Positions 41,397 to 49,637 of a DNA stretch of 64,000 bases are shown here, one piece after another. Made by a program: the position numbers and the translations under genes. Source of the stretch: CAHJXG01 sp965277495. GTDB lineage: Bacteria > Pseudomonadota > Alphaproteobacteria > Acetobacterales > Acetobacteraceae. Numbering within the stretch: the first letter of the stretch is position 1; each line of letters begins with the position of its first letter. The stretch spans positions 1,984,001 to 2,048,000 of the forward strand of contig OZ255824.1 of the NCBI GenBank assembly GCA_965277495.1. Direction: 5' to 3'. Below the pieces are notes generated by a model. That model had not been told where the DNA came from. It saw only the letters and a program-made list of their open reading frames with translations, and did no database searches.

Positions 41397-43712
41397 CTAA
41401 TTTCGGAGCGGCTTGCCGGTGGCCAGCATATGCTCGGTGCGGGCGAGCGAGGCCGGGGTGCGCACCAGCGCCATGAAGGCGGCGCGCTCGAGTGTCGTCA
41501 TGTCGTCCTCGGTCAACGTATCGAGCGGATCGGCCTCGCCGCCGGTCAGCACGCGGGCAACCGCCTTCGACACCACCACGTCATGCGGCGTCGCCTTGCC
41601 GGTGGCGGCGAACCCGTCCACGGCGAGGTCGAGCGCCATGCGTCCGCCGGGCCCAGGCAGGCGATACTCGGACGCCTTTGGTGCCTGGTAATCCTCCGCC
41701 AGCGCCAGCACGCGCTGTTTTGCGTCATACAGCAGCCGGTCGCGGTTCATGGTCACCTGGTCGGTGGGCCGCAGGAAACCCAAGCCGCGCGCCTGGGCGG
41801 CGGACTTGCTGACCTGCGCGGTGGAGATGATTTCGAACGCCTTCGCCACCGCCGGCATCGGGCCGCGCGGCAGTTTCGGGTCGGCCTGCCAGCGCGCCAG
41901 CAGCTCCTTGCAGCCGCCCCAGCCCGGCAGCAATCCGACGCCAACCTCGACCAGGCCCATGTAGGTTTCCGAGTGCGCCTGAATTGCGCTGCAATGCAGC
42001 AGGATTTCGCAGCCGCCGCCCAGCGCCATGCCGGACGGCGCGCCGACGACGGGGACCGGAGCGTATTTCAGCGCCTTGTACGCCGCCTGCCCGCCCGCAA
42101 CCTGCTGCTCGATCACCGGCCAGGCCGCGACGTTGGCGGCGAACAGGGCGATGCCCAGGTTGGCGCCGACCGAGAAGTTCTCGCCCTCGTTATACACCAC
42201 CATGCCACGGTAGCCCTTGGCCGCGACGCCCAGCGCCTTGCCGAGCAGCCCCAGGATCTCCGGGTCGAGCGCGTTCATCTTGCTGGTGAACTCGAAGCAC
42301 AGCACGCCGTCGCCGATGTCCCACACGCTGGCGGAGCCGTTGCGCAGCACCGGCTTGCCGGCACGCTTGATGTCCTGCAGCAGCAGCACGCCAGCGGGCC
42401 GCGCCACCGGAGCATACTCCCCGGACGGCGTCAGGCATTCCAGCCTGCCATCCTGCACACGGTAGAACGACCGGCCGCGCGCCAATGCCAGCAACGGCGG
42501 CACCGGCAGCCCGGCCTCCTCGACAGCGCCTGCGAGCCAGTCGGCGCCCAGCCGGTCCATCAGCTCGAACGGCCCCTGCGACCAGGCGTAGCCAAGCCGC
42601 ATCGCCTCGTCGACCGACGGAATGTCATCGGCGATGGCGGGCACCAGCGACGCGGCATAGGTCAGGACCTGCACCAGCACGGCACGCGCATACTCGCCCG
42701 CTGTGCTGGGGTGCCGCACCAGCGCGCCAAGATCCCGCCGGCCCGCCTCGACCGCGTCCAGCTTGGATTTCGCCGCCGGGCGATAGTCGCCGGTCTTGAG
42801 GTCGACCGCCTCCAGGGTCCGCTCCTTGCCCGCCTTGCTCATGCGGTAGAAGCCGCCCTTGGCCTTGCGGCCGATGCGGCCCTCCGCGATCATGCGGGTC
42901 ACCAACGGCTGGTCGCGGAACACCCGGCGATAGTCGTCATCCGCCGGCAGGCTCATCAGCAGCGACATGGCGACCAGCGGCATCAGGTCCAGCCCGACCA
43001 GGTCTACCAGGCCGAACACGCCCGTCTTCGGCATGCCCATAGGCCGGTGCACCGCGTCGGCATCCACGATGGGCAAATCGCGGGCGATCGCCTCGTTGAT
43101 CGCGACGGTGAGCCAGTGGGTGCCGATGCGGTTGGCGATGAAGCCAGGGGTGTCCTTGCAGCGCACGACGCCCTTGCCCAGGCGCACGTCGCACAGCGTC
43201 GTCAGTGCCTCGCCGACCTCGGGCCGCGTGTCGGGGCCGGTCACAAGCTCCAGCAGGCGCATGTAGCGGGGCGGGTTGAAGAAATGCGTGATGCAGAAAT
43301 CCTGCTTGAACGCATCCGACTGCTTCTTGGACAGCGAGCGCAGCGGGATCGTGCTGGTGTTGCTGGAAACGATGCTGCCGGGCTTGCGCACGGCGTCGAT
43401 GCGGTCATACAGCGCCCGCTTGATGGCAAGGTCCTCGATGATGACCTCGACGATCCAATCGCACTCGGCGAGCTTTGCCAAATCATCGTCGAAGTTGCCC
43501 GGCGTGATCAGCTTGGCGTTCTCCGGCAGCATGAACGGCTGCGGATCGGCCTTTTTCATGCGTTCGATGGCGGCGGCGGCGATGGCGCTGCGCGGACCCT
43601 CCTTGGCCGGCATGTCCAGCAGCAGCACCGGCAGGCCGGCATTGGCCAAATGCGCGGCGATGCCGCTGCCCATCAGCCCGGCGCCCAGGACGGCGCAACG
43701 ATTGATCGTCAT
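41397..43712 (-). CDS. 3-hydroxyacyl-CoA dehydrogenase/enoyl-CoA hydratase
   Basis: A 771-aa bifunctional beta-oxidation protein. Residues 1-320 form the hydroxyacyl-CoA dehydrogenase: CAVLGAGLMGSGIAAHLANA, SNTSTIPL, ITHFFNPPRYMRLLELV. Residues 340-430 are the C-terminal dehydrogenase repeat, and residues 460-700 the enoyl-CoA hydratase/isomerase domain (FSVGANLGIALF, GMALGGGCEILLHC, GLVEVGVGLLPGWGGCKELL). This order, dehydrogenase before hydratase, is the reverse of E. coli FadB and usual for alphaproteobacterial homologues. ATG 43712 gives the canonical start. The gene follows the thiolase gene with only five bases between them. Confidence 0.93.
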   Translation of the reverse strand: MTINRCAVLGAGLMGSGIAAHLANAGLPVLLLDMPAKEGPRSAIAAAAIERMKKADPQPFMLPENAKLITPGNFDDDLAKLAECDWIVEVIIEDLAIKRALYDRIDAVRKPGSIVSSNTSTIPLRSLSKKQSDAFKQDFCITHFFNPPRYMRLLELVTGPDTRPEVGEALTTLCDVRLGKGVVRCKDTPGFIANRIGTHWLTVAINEAIARDLPIVDADAVHRPMGMPKTGVFGLVDLVGLDLMPLVAMSLLMSLPADDDYRRVFRDQPLVTRMIAEGRIGRKAKGGFYRMSKAGKERTLEAVDLKTGDYRPAAKSKLDAVEAGRRDLGALVRHPSTAGEYARAVLVQVLTYAASLVPAIADDIPSVDEAMRLGYAWSQGPFELMDRLGADWLAGAVEEAGLPVPPLLALARGRSFYRVQDGRLECLTPSGEYAPVARPAGVLLLQDIKRAGKPVLRNGSASVWDIGDGVLCFEFTSKMNALDPEILGLLGKALGVAAKGYRGMVVYNEGENFSVGANLGIALFAANVAAWPVIEQQVAGGQAAYKALKYAPVPVVGAPSGMALGGGCEILLHCSAIQAHSETYMGLVEVGVGLLPGWGGCKELLARWQADPKLPRGPMPAVAKAFEIISTAQVSKSAAQARGLGFLRPTDQVTMNRDRLLYDAKQRVLALAEDYQAPKASEYRLPGPGGRMALDLAVDGFAATGKATPHDVVVSKAVARVLTGGEADPLDTLTEDDMTTLERAAFMALVRTPASLARTEHMLATGKPLRN

Positions 43713-43717
43713 GAGGC

Positions 43718-44857
43718 TCAGGCCCGCGCCAGGATGGTGGCGACGCCCTGGCCGCCGCCGACGCACATGGTCGCCATCGCATGCTTGCCGCCGGTGCGGG
43801 CCAGCAGCGACGCCGCCTTGCCGGTGATGCGCGCCCCGCTCGCCCCCAGCGGATGGCCCAGCGCGATGGCCCCGCCGTCCAGGTTCACCCGCCCATGGTC
43901 GAGCATTAGGTCACGCTCGACCGCCAACGCCTGGGCCGCGAACGCCTCGTTCAACTCGACCACGTCCATGGCCGACATTTCCAGCCCGGCGCGGGCCAGC
44001 GCCTTGCGCGCCGCCGGCACCGGGCCGATGCCCATCACGTCCGGGGCGCAGCCGGCAACCGACATGCTGGCGATGCGCGCCAATACCGGAAGGCCGTGCT
44101 TCTCGGCATAGTCGGCGCTGGCGACCAGCACGGCCGACGCGCCATCGGTCAGCGGCGAGCTGGTGCCGGCCGTCACCGTCCCCGTCGCCAGGAACGCCGG
44201 CTTCAAGCTCGACAAGCCGGCGTCCGAGGTGTCGGCGCGTATGCAGCCGTCCTGGTCCACGACGCCGGCCTTGGTCTGGATCGGCACGATCTCGTCGGCG
44301 AATCGGCCCTCGGCCTGCGCCGCCGCCGCGCGCTGCTGGCTGGTGACGGCAAACTCCTGCTGGGCGGCGCGGTCGATCTGGTAGCGCTGCGCCAGGTTCT
44401 CCGCCGTCATGCCCATGCCGATGTAGCTATCGGGCTTTTCCTTCTGCAGGCGCGGGTTCAGCACCGGGTTGAAGCCCAGCATCGGCACCCGGCTCATGCT
44501 CTCGACCCCGCCGCACACGAACAGCTCCCCAGCCCCGGCCGCGATGGCGCCGGCCGCCATGTGGACGGCGCTCATGCTGCTGCCGCACCAGCGGTTGATC
44601 TGCGAGCCCGCCGCGGTGATCGGCAGATCAGCCAGGAAACCGACGACCCGGCCGATGTTGAAGCCCTGCTCGCCCTCGGGGAAGGCGCAGCCGATGATGA
44701 TGTCCTCGATGTCCTCCGGCTTCGCGCCGGTGCGCTCGATCAGCGCGCGGACCACCTGGGCCATGAGGTCGTCCGGACGCACGCGCGACAGCGCGCCCTT
44801 GCCGGCGGGGGTGAAGGGCGAGCGGGCGAAACCAACGATCACGGCTTGGGTCATCAT
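43718..44857 (-). CDS. Acetyl-CoA acyltransferase (thiolase)
   Basis: A 379-aa thiolase: the acylated cysteine lies in INRWCGSSMSAVHMAA, the catalytic histidine in GGAIALGHPLGASGAR, and the second cysteine in TMCVGGGQGVA. NEAFAAQAL is also intact. It cleaves 3-ketoacyl-CoA to acetyl-CoA, finishing the beta-oxidation cycle. Its ATG overlaps the stop of the MerR gene by 4 nt, which ties the regulator and the enzymes into one transcript. Confidence 0.94.
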   Translation of the reverse strand: MMTQAVIVGFARSPFTPAGKGALSRVRPDDLMAQVVRALIERTGAKPEDIEDIIIGCAFPEGEQGFNIGRVVGFLADLPITAAGSQINRWCGSSMSAVHMAAGAIAAGAGELFVCGGVESMSRVPMLGFNPVLNPRLQKEKPDSYIGMGMTAENLAQRYQIDRAAQQEFAVTSQQRAAAAQAEGRFADEIVPIQTKAGVVDQDGCIRADTSDAGLSSLKPAFLATGTVTAGTSSPLTDGASAVLVASADYAEKHGLPVLARIASMSVAGCAPDVMGIGPVPAARKALARAGLEMSAMDVVELNEAFAAQALAVERDLMLDHGRVNLDGGAIALGHPLGASGARITGKAASLLARTGGKHAMATMCVGGGQGVATILARA

Positions 44858-45279
44858 GCAGTCCTTTTGGCAGCATTGTCGGCGGGCGGGGCGCTCGGAT
44901 CAGCGGCAATATAGGCGAGCACGTCGCCCTCCATGTCGCGCAGTTCGGCCAAGGTGATGGTGATGTCCTCGAGCTGTTGTTCGAGCTCGGAGATGCGGGC
45001 GCGGGTGCGTCCGAGCGTCATTTCCATCTGCTGGCGCTTGGTGTGATCGACGTCATACAAGTCCAGGAACTCACGGATGTCAGCCAGCGAGAAGCCGAGC
45101 CGCTTGCCACGCAGGATGAGCTGCAGCCGGGCGCGGTCCCGCTTGGTGTAAACGCGCTGGGCGCCGGCGCGTTCCGGCGCCAGCAGGCCCTGGTCCTCGT
45201 AGAAGCGGATCGCGCGCGGCGATAGCGCGAAGGCGGTCGCCAGCTCGCCGATGGTGAATAGCTCAGCCATATGCCGCAT
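44854..45279 (-). CDS. MerR-family regulator of acyl-CoA degradation (LiuR-like)
   Basis: A 141-aa MerR regulator: an N-terminal helix-turn-helix FTIGELATAFALSPRAIRFY and EDQGLLAPER, then a coiled coil of about 60 residues (MTLGRTRARISELEQQLEDI). There are no metal-binding cysteines. LiuR-type members control branched-chain amino acid or fatty acid degradation and bind a palindrome with two ACGT half sites; such a site lies 12 bp upstream of this gene. Start ATG 45279 or 45270 (MAELFTIG). It is first in an operon with thiolase, FadB-like and acyl-CoA dehydrogenase genes. Confidence 0.88.
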   Translation of the reverse strand: MRHMAELFTIGELATAFALSPRAIRFYEDQGLLAPERAGAQRVYTKRDRARLQLILRGKRLGFSLADIREFLDLYDVDHTKRQQMEMTLGRTRARISELEQQLEDITITLAELRDMEGDVLAYIAADPSAPPADNAAKRTA

Positions 45280-45290
45280 AGGTCATCATA

Positions 45291-45306
45291 TTGACGTAAA
45301 CGTAAG
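45291..45306. promoter_or_regulatory. Candidate LiuR-type operator
   Basis: TTGACGTAAACGTAAG matches the LiuR-type palindrome TTTACGT-WW-ACGTAAA with changes only at position 3 and the last base. It lies directly before the merR gene and after the fadD-like stop, so it would allow autoregulation of the merR-thiolase-FadB operon. Confidence 0.55.
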
Positions 45307-45323
45307 CCCAAGCCGCCCGCCCG

Positions 45324-47015
45324 TCAAGCGGCGCTGTTCGCTGCTTCCCATTTCGCGCGTTCCTCCGCCACCAGTTCCTTCTTCGACAGCTTGCCGATCA
45401 GCGTGCGCGGCAGGGCGGCGCGGAATTCGATCTGTTTCGGCATCTCGATCGGTGAGAGATAGTCCTGAAGGAACGTCAGCAGCGCCGCCGCCGTCAGGGC
45501 CGCGCCAGGCTCCAGCACGACGAAGGCCTTCACCGTCTCGCCGCGGTAGGCGTCGGGGATGCCGATCACGGTGCATTCGGCGACGGCGGGGTGCTGATAG
45601 ACCGCGTCCTCGACAACGCGGGGATAGACGTTGTAGCCGCCGGCCAAAATAAGGTCCTTGATGCGGTCGACAATCGAGAAATAGCCATCGGCATCCATGA
45701 CGGCGATGTCGGCGGTGCGAAAGAAACCGTCCGGCGTGGTGCTGGCCGCCGTCTCCTCCGGCCGCTGCCAATAGCCGAGCATGACCTGCGGCCCCTTGAT
45801 GCACAGCTCGCCGCGCTCGCCCTGGGGCACGCGCCGCATCGGGTCGGCCGGGTCGCGCAGCTCGACGGTGGTGCCGGGCATGGGCACCCCGATCGAGCCG
45901 ACCTTGTTCAGCCCGCCGGGCGGGTTGCAGACGGCGCAGGGGCTGGTCTCGGTCAGGCCGTAGCCCTCCACCACGACGCATCCGGTCCGCGCCTCGAACC
46001 GCGCTTTGACCTCGGCCGGGAGCGGCGCGCCGCCGCTGATGCAGAAGCCAATGCTGGTCAGGTCGGCGCGGCCCTTGAACCCGACGATGGCGTTGAACAT
46101 GGTGGGCACGCCGGGCATGAAGGTCGGGCGGCGCCGGGCGATGGCGCGGACGGCGGTCTTCAGCTCGAAGCGCGGCAGCATGATGATCTCTGCGCCGGCG
46201 TGCACGGAAAACAGCAGCACCGTCGTCATGGCGAACACGTGGAAGAACGGCAATGCCGCCAACATGCGCTCCTGGCCCATGCGGGTGTCCTTGAACCAGA
46301 GCACTCCTTGGATCGTGTTGGCATACAGGTTGGCGTGGCTGAGCATCGCGCCCTTCGGAATGCCGGAGGTGCCGCCGGTGTATTGCAGCACCGCAACGTC
46401 GCGATGCGGATCGATGTCGACCGGCTGCGGCGCGGCGCGGGGCGTTGCCAGGTCCGCAAGCCAGATATGGGCAGCGTCCTGCGGCGGCGTTGCGCGGTCC
46501 CGGCGTTTGAGCATGCGGAACATCGTGCGCTTGCTGGCCGGCAGCATGTCGGCGAACGGGCAGACGACGATGCGCGCGACCGCCCCGCCCGCCAGTAGCG
46601 CCGCCGCCTTCGGGTAGGTCGCCGCCAGGTCGAGCGTCGCGATTGCCCCGATGCCGGCGTCCCGCGCCTGCGCTTCCAATTCCCGCACGGTATAGAGCGG
46701 ATTGAAATTCACGACGGTGAGCCCGGCCTGCAGGGCGCCGAAGAACAGCACGGGATAGGCCGGGCAGTTCGGCAGCAGCAGCCCGATGCGGTCGCCTTTG
46801 ACATAGCCCAGCCGCTGCAACCCGGCGGCGATGCGCGCCGTCATGGCCGCAGCCGCGGCCCAGGTCGTGCCGCGGCCCAGGAAATCGAACGCCGGGCGGC
46901 CGCCGTAGCGGGTCCCGGCGTTCAACATCATCGTGTGCAGCGGCGCGGCGGGAATCGGCGCGTGCCAATCCACGCCGTCCGGATAGTGGTCGAGCCAGGG
47001 GTGCAGCGTTTCCAT
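45324..47015 (-). CDS. Long-chain fatty acid-CoA ligase
   Basis: A 563-aa AMP-forming acyl-CoA synthetase. ATP-binding motif YTGGTSGIPKGAMLSHANL, adenylate motif VEGYGLTETSPCAVCNPPGG, TADIAVMDADGYFSIVDRIK and the terminal lysine loop LPRTLIGKLSKKEL are present. It activates fatty acids for the beta-oxidation genes just downstream. It starts 20 bp after the enoyl-CoA hydratase stop. The N-terminus (HPWLDHYPDGVDWHAPI) is typical of FadD homologues in this group. Confidence 0.93.
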   Translation of the reverse strand: METLHPWLDHYPDGVDWHAPIPAAPLHTMMLNAGTRYGGRPAFDFLGRGTTWAAAAAMTARIAAGLQRLGYVKGDRIGLLLPNCPAYPVLFFGALQAGLTVVNFNPLYTVRELEAQARDAGIGAIATLDLAATYPKAAALLAGGAVARIVVCPFADMLPASKRTMFRMLKRRDRATPPQDAAHIWLADLATPRAAPQPVDIDPHRDVAVLQYTGGTSGIPKGAMLSHANLYANTIQGVLWFKDTRMGQERMLAALPFFHVFAMTTVLLFSVHAGAEIIMLPRFELKTAVRAIARRRPTFMPGVPTMFNAIVGFKGRADLTSIGFCISGGAPLPAEVKARFEARTGCVVVEGYGLTETSPCAVCNPPGGLNKVGSIGVPMPGTTVELRDPADPMRRVPQGERGELCIKGPQVMLGYWQRPEETAASTTPDGFFRTADIAVMDADGYFSIVDRIKDLILAGGYNVYPRVVEDAVYQHPAVAECTVIGIPDAYRGETVKAFVVLEPGAALTAAALLTFLQDYLSPIEMPKQIEFRAALPRTLIGKLSKKELVAEERAKWEAANSAA

Positions 47016-47035
47016 GATGCCGGCCGGGCTGTCGG

Positions 47036-47809
47036 CTACTCCGCTGCGGCGCCGAAGTTCGGCGGCCGGCGCTCCAGGAAGGCGTTGAATGCCTCACGCG
47101 ACTCCGGCCCTTGCAGCGCCTTGGAGAACGCCGCCGATTCCAACTGCATCTGGGCTCGCAGCGCGTCGGGCTCACCGCGCATCAACGCACGAGCCGCGGC
47201 CAGCGCGGCCGGAGGCTTCGCTGCGAGCTTCTGCGCCTTGGAGCGCGCATGTTCCTGCAGCGCAGCCGCCGGCACGATCGCATTCACCAGCCCGGCGGTG
47301 CATGCAGCCTTGGCATCCATCGGCTCACCCAGCAGCAGCAGCGCCGCTGCCCGGGCGAAACCGACGCGCATCGGCAGCAACATGCTGCTGCCAGCCTCCG
47401 GCACCAGGCCGAGGTCGACGAACGGGACCGAGAGGCTGGCCTCGGGGCTGGCGTAAACCAGGTCGCAATGCAGCAGCAGCGTGGCGCCGACGCCGATGGC
47501 CGGGCCGTTCACGGCGGCGACGATAGGTTTTCCAAATGTCGCAATGGTGTGGATGAACCGCGAAGCCGGCGAGCTTCCGAGGCCGCCGGACATGGCGAGA
47601 AAATCCTTGATGTCGTTGCCAGCAGTGAAGATGTCGCCCTCGGCGGCGATCAGCACCGCCCGCACGGACGCACGCTCGGCCGCGCCCTGCAACGCCGCCG
47701 TCAGCGCGTCGTACATCGCCCCGGTGATGGCGTTCTTCTTTTCCGTCCGGTTAAAACGCAGCTCGAGCACGCCATCCGCCTCATGGATCAGGATAAGGTC
47801 TTGCGTCAT
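47036..47809 (-). CDS. Enoyl-CoA hydratase/isomerase
   Basis: A 257-aa crotonase-fold protein: FTAGNDIKDF (oxyanion hole) and AAVNGPAIGVGATLLLHCDL. The second catalytic glutamate is present in the VPEAGSSMLL region. It hydrates or isomerises 2-enoyl-CoA. It is the first gene of the minus-strand acyl-CoA run and is divergent from the interrupted maoC gene across a 49-bp spacer, which must hold both promoters. Confidence 0.92.
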   Translation of the reverse strand: MTQDLILIHEADGVLELRFNRTEKKNAITGAMYDALTAALQGAAERASVRAVLIAAEGDIFTAGNDIKDFLAMSGGLGSSPASRFIHTIATFGKPIVAAVNGPAIGVGATLLLHCDLVYASPEASLSVPFVDLGLVPEAGSSMLLPMRVGFARAAALLLLGEPMDAKAACTAGLVNAIVPAAALQEHARSKAQKLAAKPPAALAAARALMRGEPDALRAQMQLESAAFSKALQGPESREAFNAFLERRPPNFGAAAE

Positions 47810-48280
47810 GGGTCCCCCTTTGGCGATGTTGCGGCCAAATTACCGGATAGCGCGCAGCATGGCCACGGAACAATATCAAGCCCTCGTCGGCGAGACCTTT
47901 TCAAAGGAGGTGCAGTTCGACGCGCCTGGGATCGCGGAGTTCGCCACCCTGTGCGGCGACACCAACCCGTTGCACCACGACGCGGCCTATGCCGCCCGGT
48001 CGCGGTTCGGCGGAATCATCGCCTCGGGGCCGCAGGTGACATCGCTGCTGATGGCGATGGTTGCGGCGTTCCTGGCGTCGCGCGGGCCGGGGGTCGGCCT
48101 GGGCTTCAACTTCCGGCTGCGCTCGGCCGTGCGGGCCGGGGAAACGGTGACGTTGCGCTGGCGGGTCACGGCGGTCAAGGAGAAGCGATCGCTGGCAGGG
48201 CAATCGCTTGAACGGTTCGGGGATTTTGTCGCGGTCTGAAGTCTGATTCATAGGGGACCTCTCGTTGAGGAGGTTTCCCG

Positions 48281-49466
48281 ATGTCCGGTGCATCGCTGAT
48301 CGAACACTTTGCTGCGTTGGAGGACCCGCGCCAGGCCTGGAAGGTTCTGTTTCCGTTGCCGGAAGTCCTTCTGTTGGTGCTGTGCGGCACGCTGGCCGGG
48401 GCTGAGGATTTCGTGGAGATCAGGCGCTGGGGTCAGATGCACCAGGACTTCCTCCGCCGCCTGCTGCCCTACAAGGCCGGGATCCCCAGCCACGACACCC
48501 TGAACGACATCATCAACGCCATCGACGGGACGCTCTTTGCCCAGTGTTTCACCGCCTGGGTCGAGGGCTTGCGCGAGCCAGCCCCGGCCAGCACCGCCCC
48601 CGAGATCGTCGCCATCGACGGCAAGACCTCGCGACGCACGCATGACCGCAGCAAGGACCGTGGGCCGCTGCACATGGTGTCCGCCTGGGCCAGCAGTCAG
48701 CGTCTCGTGCTCGGCCAGCAGGCGTGCGAGGCCAAGTCGAACGAGATCACCGCTATCGGCCTTCGGCCGATCCCCCGGAGGGACAGACCGCGAAGCGGTC
48801 TGAAGGCCGCTGCTGCTCGAACGCCTCGCCCTTACCGGCGCGCTCGTCACCATCGACGCCATGGGCACCCAGACCAAGATCGCCCAAGCCATCCTCGACC
48901 GCGGCGGCGACTACCTGCTCGCGGTCAAAGACAACCAGCCCAGCCTGCACGACGAGATCAGGCGCTACCTCGACGACCCGGCTGCTATCATTCACAGCCG
49001 CTTCGAGACGACCGACGGCGACCACGGCCGGATCGAGGTCCGCCGTCATCGGATCAGCCACGACGTGGGCTGGCTGACCACCGCACGGCGCTTCCCAGGC
49101 GAGCCGCGCTTCCCCGGCCTGCGCGCTATCGCGGTGGTCGAGGCTGAGGTCGAGCGCAACGGCAGCACAAGTCTGGAACGGCGCTACTTCCTGTCTTCCA
49201 TGCCACTCGAAGCCAAGCTGTTCGCCCACGCCGTGCGGTGCCACTGGCATGTCGAAAACCGCCTGCACTGGGTGCTCGACGTCGTGTTCCACGAGGACCT
49301 CAGCCGCCTGCGATCCGGCGCCGGGCCGCAAAACATGGCCACCGTCCGGCACATGGCGATGAACCTCCTGCGCCGGCCAAAGGACAAACATAGCCTCAAG
49401 GTCCGCCGGAAATCCGCCGCTTGGGATACCGCCTACCTCGAAGCTCTGCTCCGGCAATCAGCGTGA
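48281..49466 (+). pseudogene. ISAs1-family transposase, disrupted by a 49-bp insertion
   Basis: ATG 48281 follows GAGGAGG. The first part has the ISAs1 pattern (LIEHFAALEDPRQAWKVLF, ETVAIDGKTSRR-like IVAIDGKTSRRTHD with a DDE aspartate). After NEITAI the frame breaks. The second part restarts in another frame: LLLERLALTGALVTIDAMGT then QTKIAQAILDRGGDYLLAVK and CHWHVENRLHWVLDVVFHED (DDE glutamate). Removing 48758-48806 restores one 378-aa frame, the normal size for this family. The transposase should be inactive unless a frameshift rescues it. Confidence 0.92.
48758..48806. repeat. 49-bp nested palindromic insertion
   Basis: The inserted segment begins GGCCTTC and, with the next two bases, ends GAAGGCC. 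Within it, ATCGGCC-TTC-GGCCGAT (48755-48771) and CAGACCGC-GAA-GCGGTCTG (48784-48802) are perfect hairpins. It interrupts the IS transposase exactly between an Ile and a Pro codon. It looks like a miniature palindromic mobile element. Confidence 0.75.
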
Positions 49467-49637
49467 TCGCCCTTCAAGCGATTGCCCTGCGATCGCTGGG
49501 TGGGCACGTCATCTCCTTGGAAGGCGAGGCCGTGCGCCCGGACGGCGCCGTGGCGGTGGTGGCGACGGGCGAGGTGTTGGGGATGGATGCGCCCTGAGGG
49601 GCTTGCCCGCACAACGCTGCCCGGCCAGTCTGCCGCC

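Larger units (their letters stand above)
48196..49489 (+). mobile_element. ISAs1-family insertion sequence, 1294 bp
   Basis: Terminal inverted repeats CAGGGCAATCGCTTGAA (48196-48212) and TTCAAGCGATTGCCCTG (49473-49489) match perfectly over 17 bp. Both sides are flanked by the direct repeat CGATCGCTGG (48186-48195 and 49490-49499), a 10-bp target duplication. One transposase gene, itself broken, fills the element. It sits inside maoC. Confidence 0.95.
47859..49597 (+). pseudogene. MaoC-like dehydratase interrupted by an ISAs1-family element
   Basis: The first 337 bases encode a MaoC/hot-dog fold enoyl-CoA hydratase: ALVGETFSKEVQFDAPGIAE, LCGDTNPLHHDAAYA (catalytic Asp/His) and FGGIIASGPQVTSLLMAM. 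At 48196 an insertion sequence begins. Joining 47859-48195 to 49500-49597 restores a perfect frame of 144 codons whose end reads VKEKRSLGGHVISLEGEAVR, exactly what a MaoC C-terminus should look like. As it stands the gene makes a truncated 126-aa protein with 13 residues from the element. The insertion is probably recent, since both halves are intact. Confidence 0.92.

Noticed and set aside
41430..44111. 893-codon plus-strand frame opposite the FadB-like and thiolase genes
   Set aside because: Its sequence is rich in His, Arg and Gln without any motif, as expected for the antisense of alphaproteobacterial coding DNA. The minus strand encodes clear enzymes.
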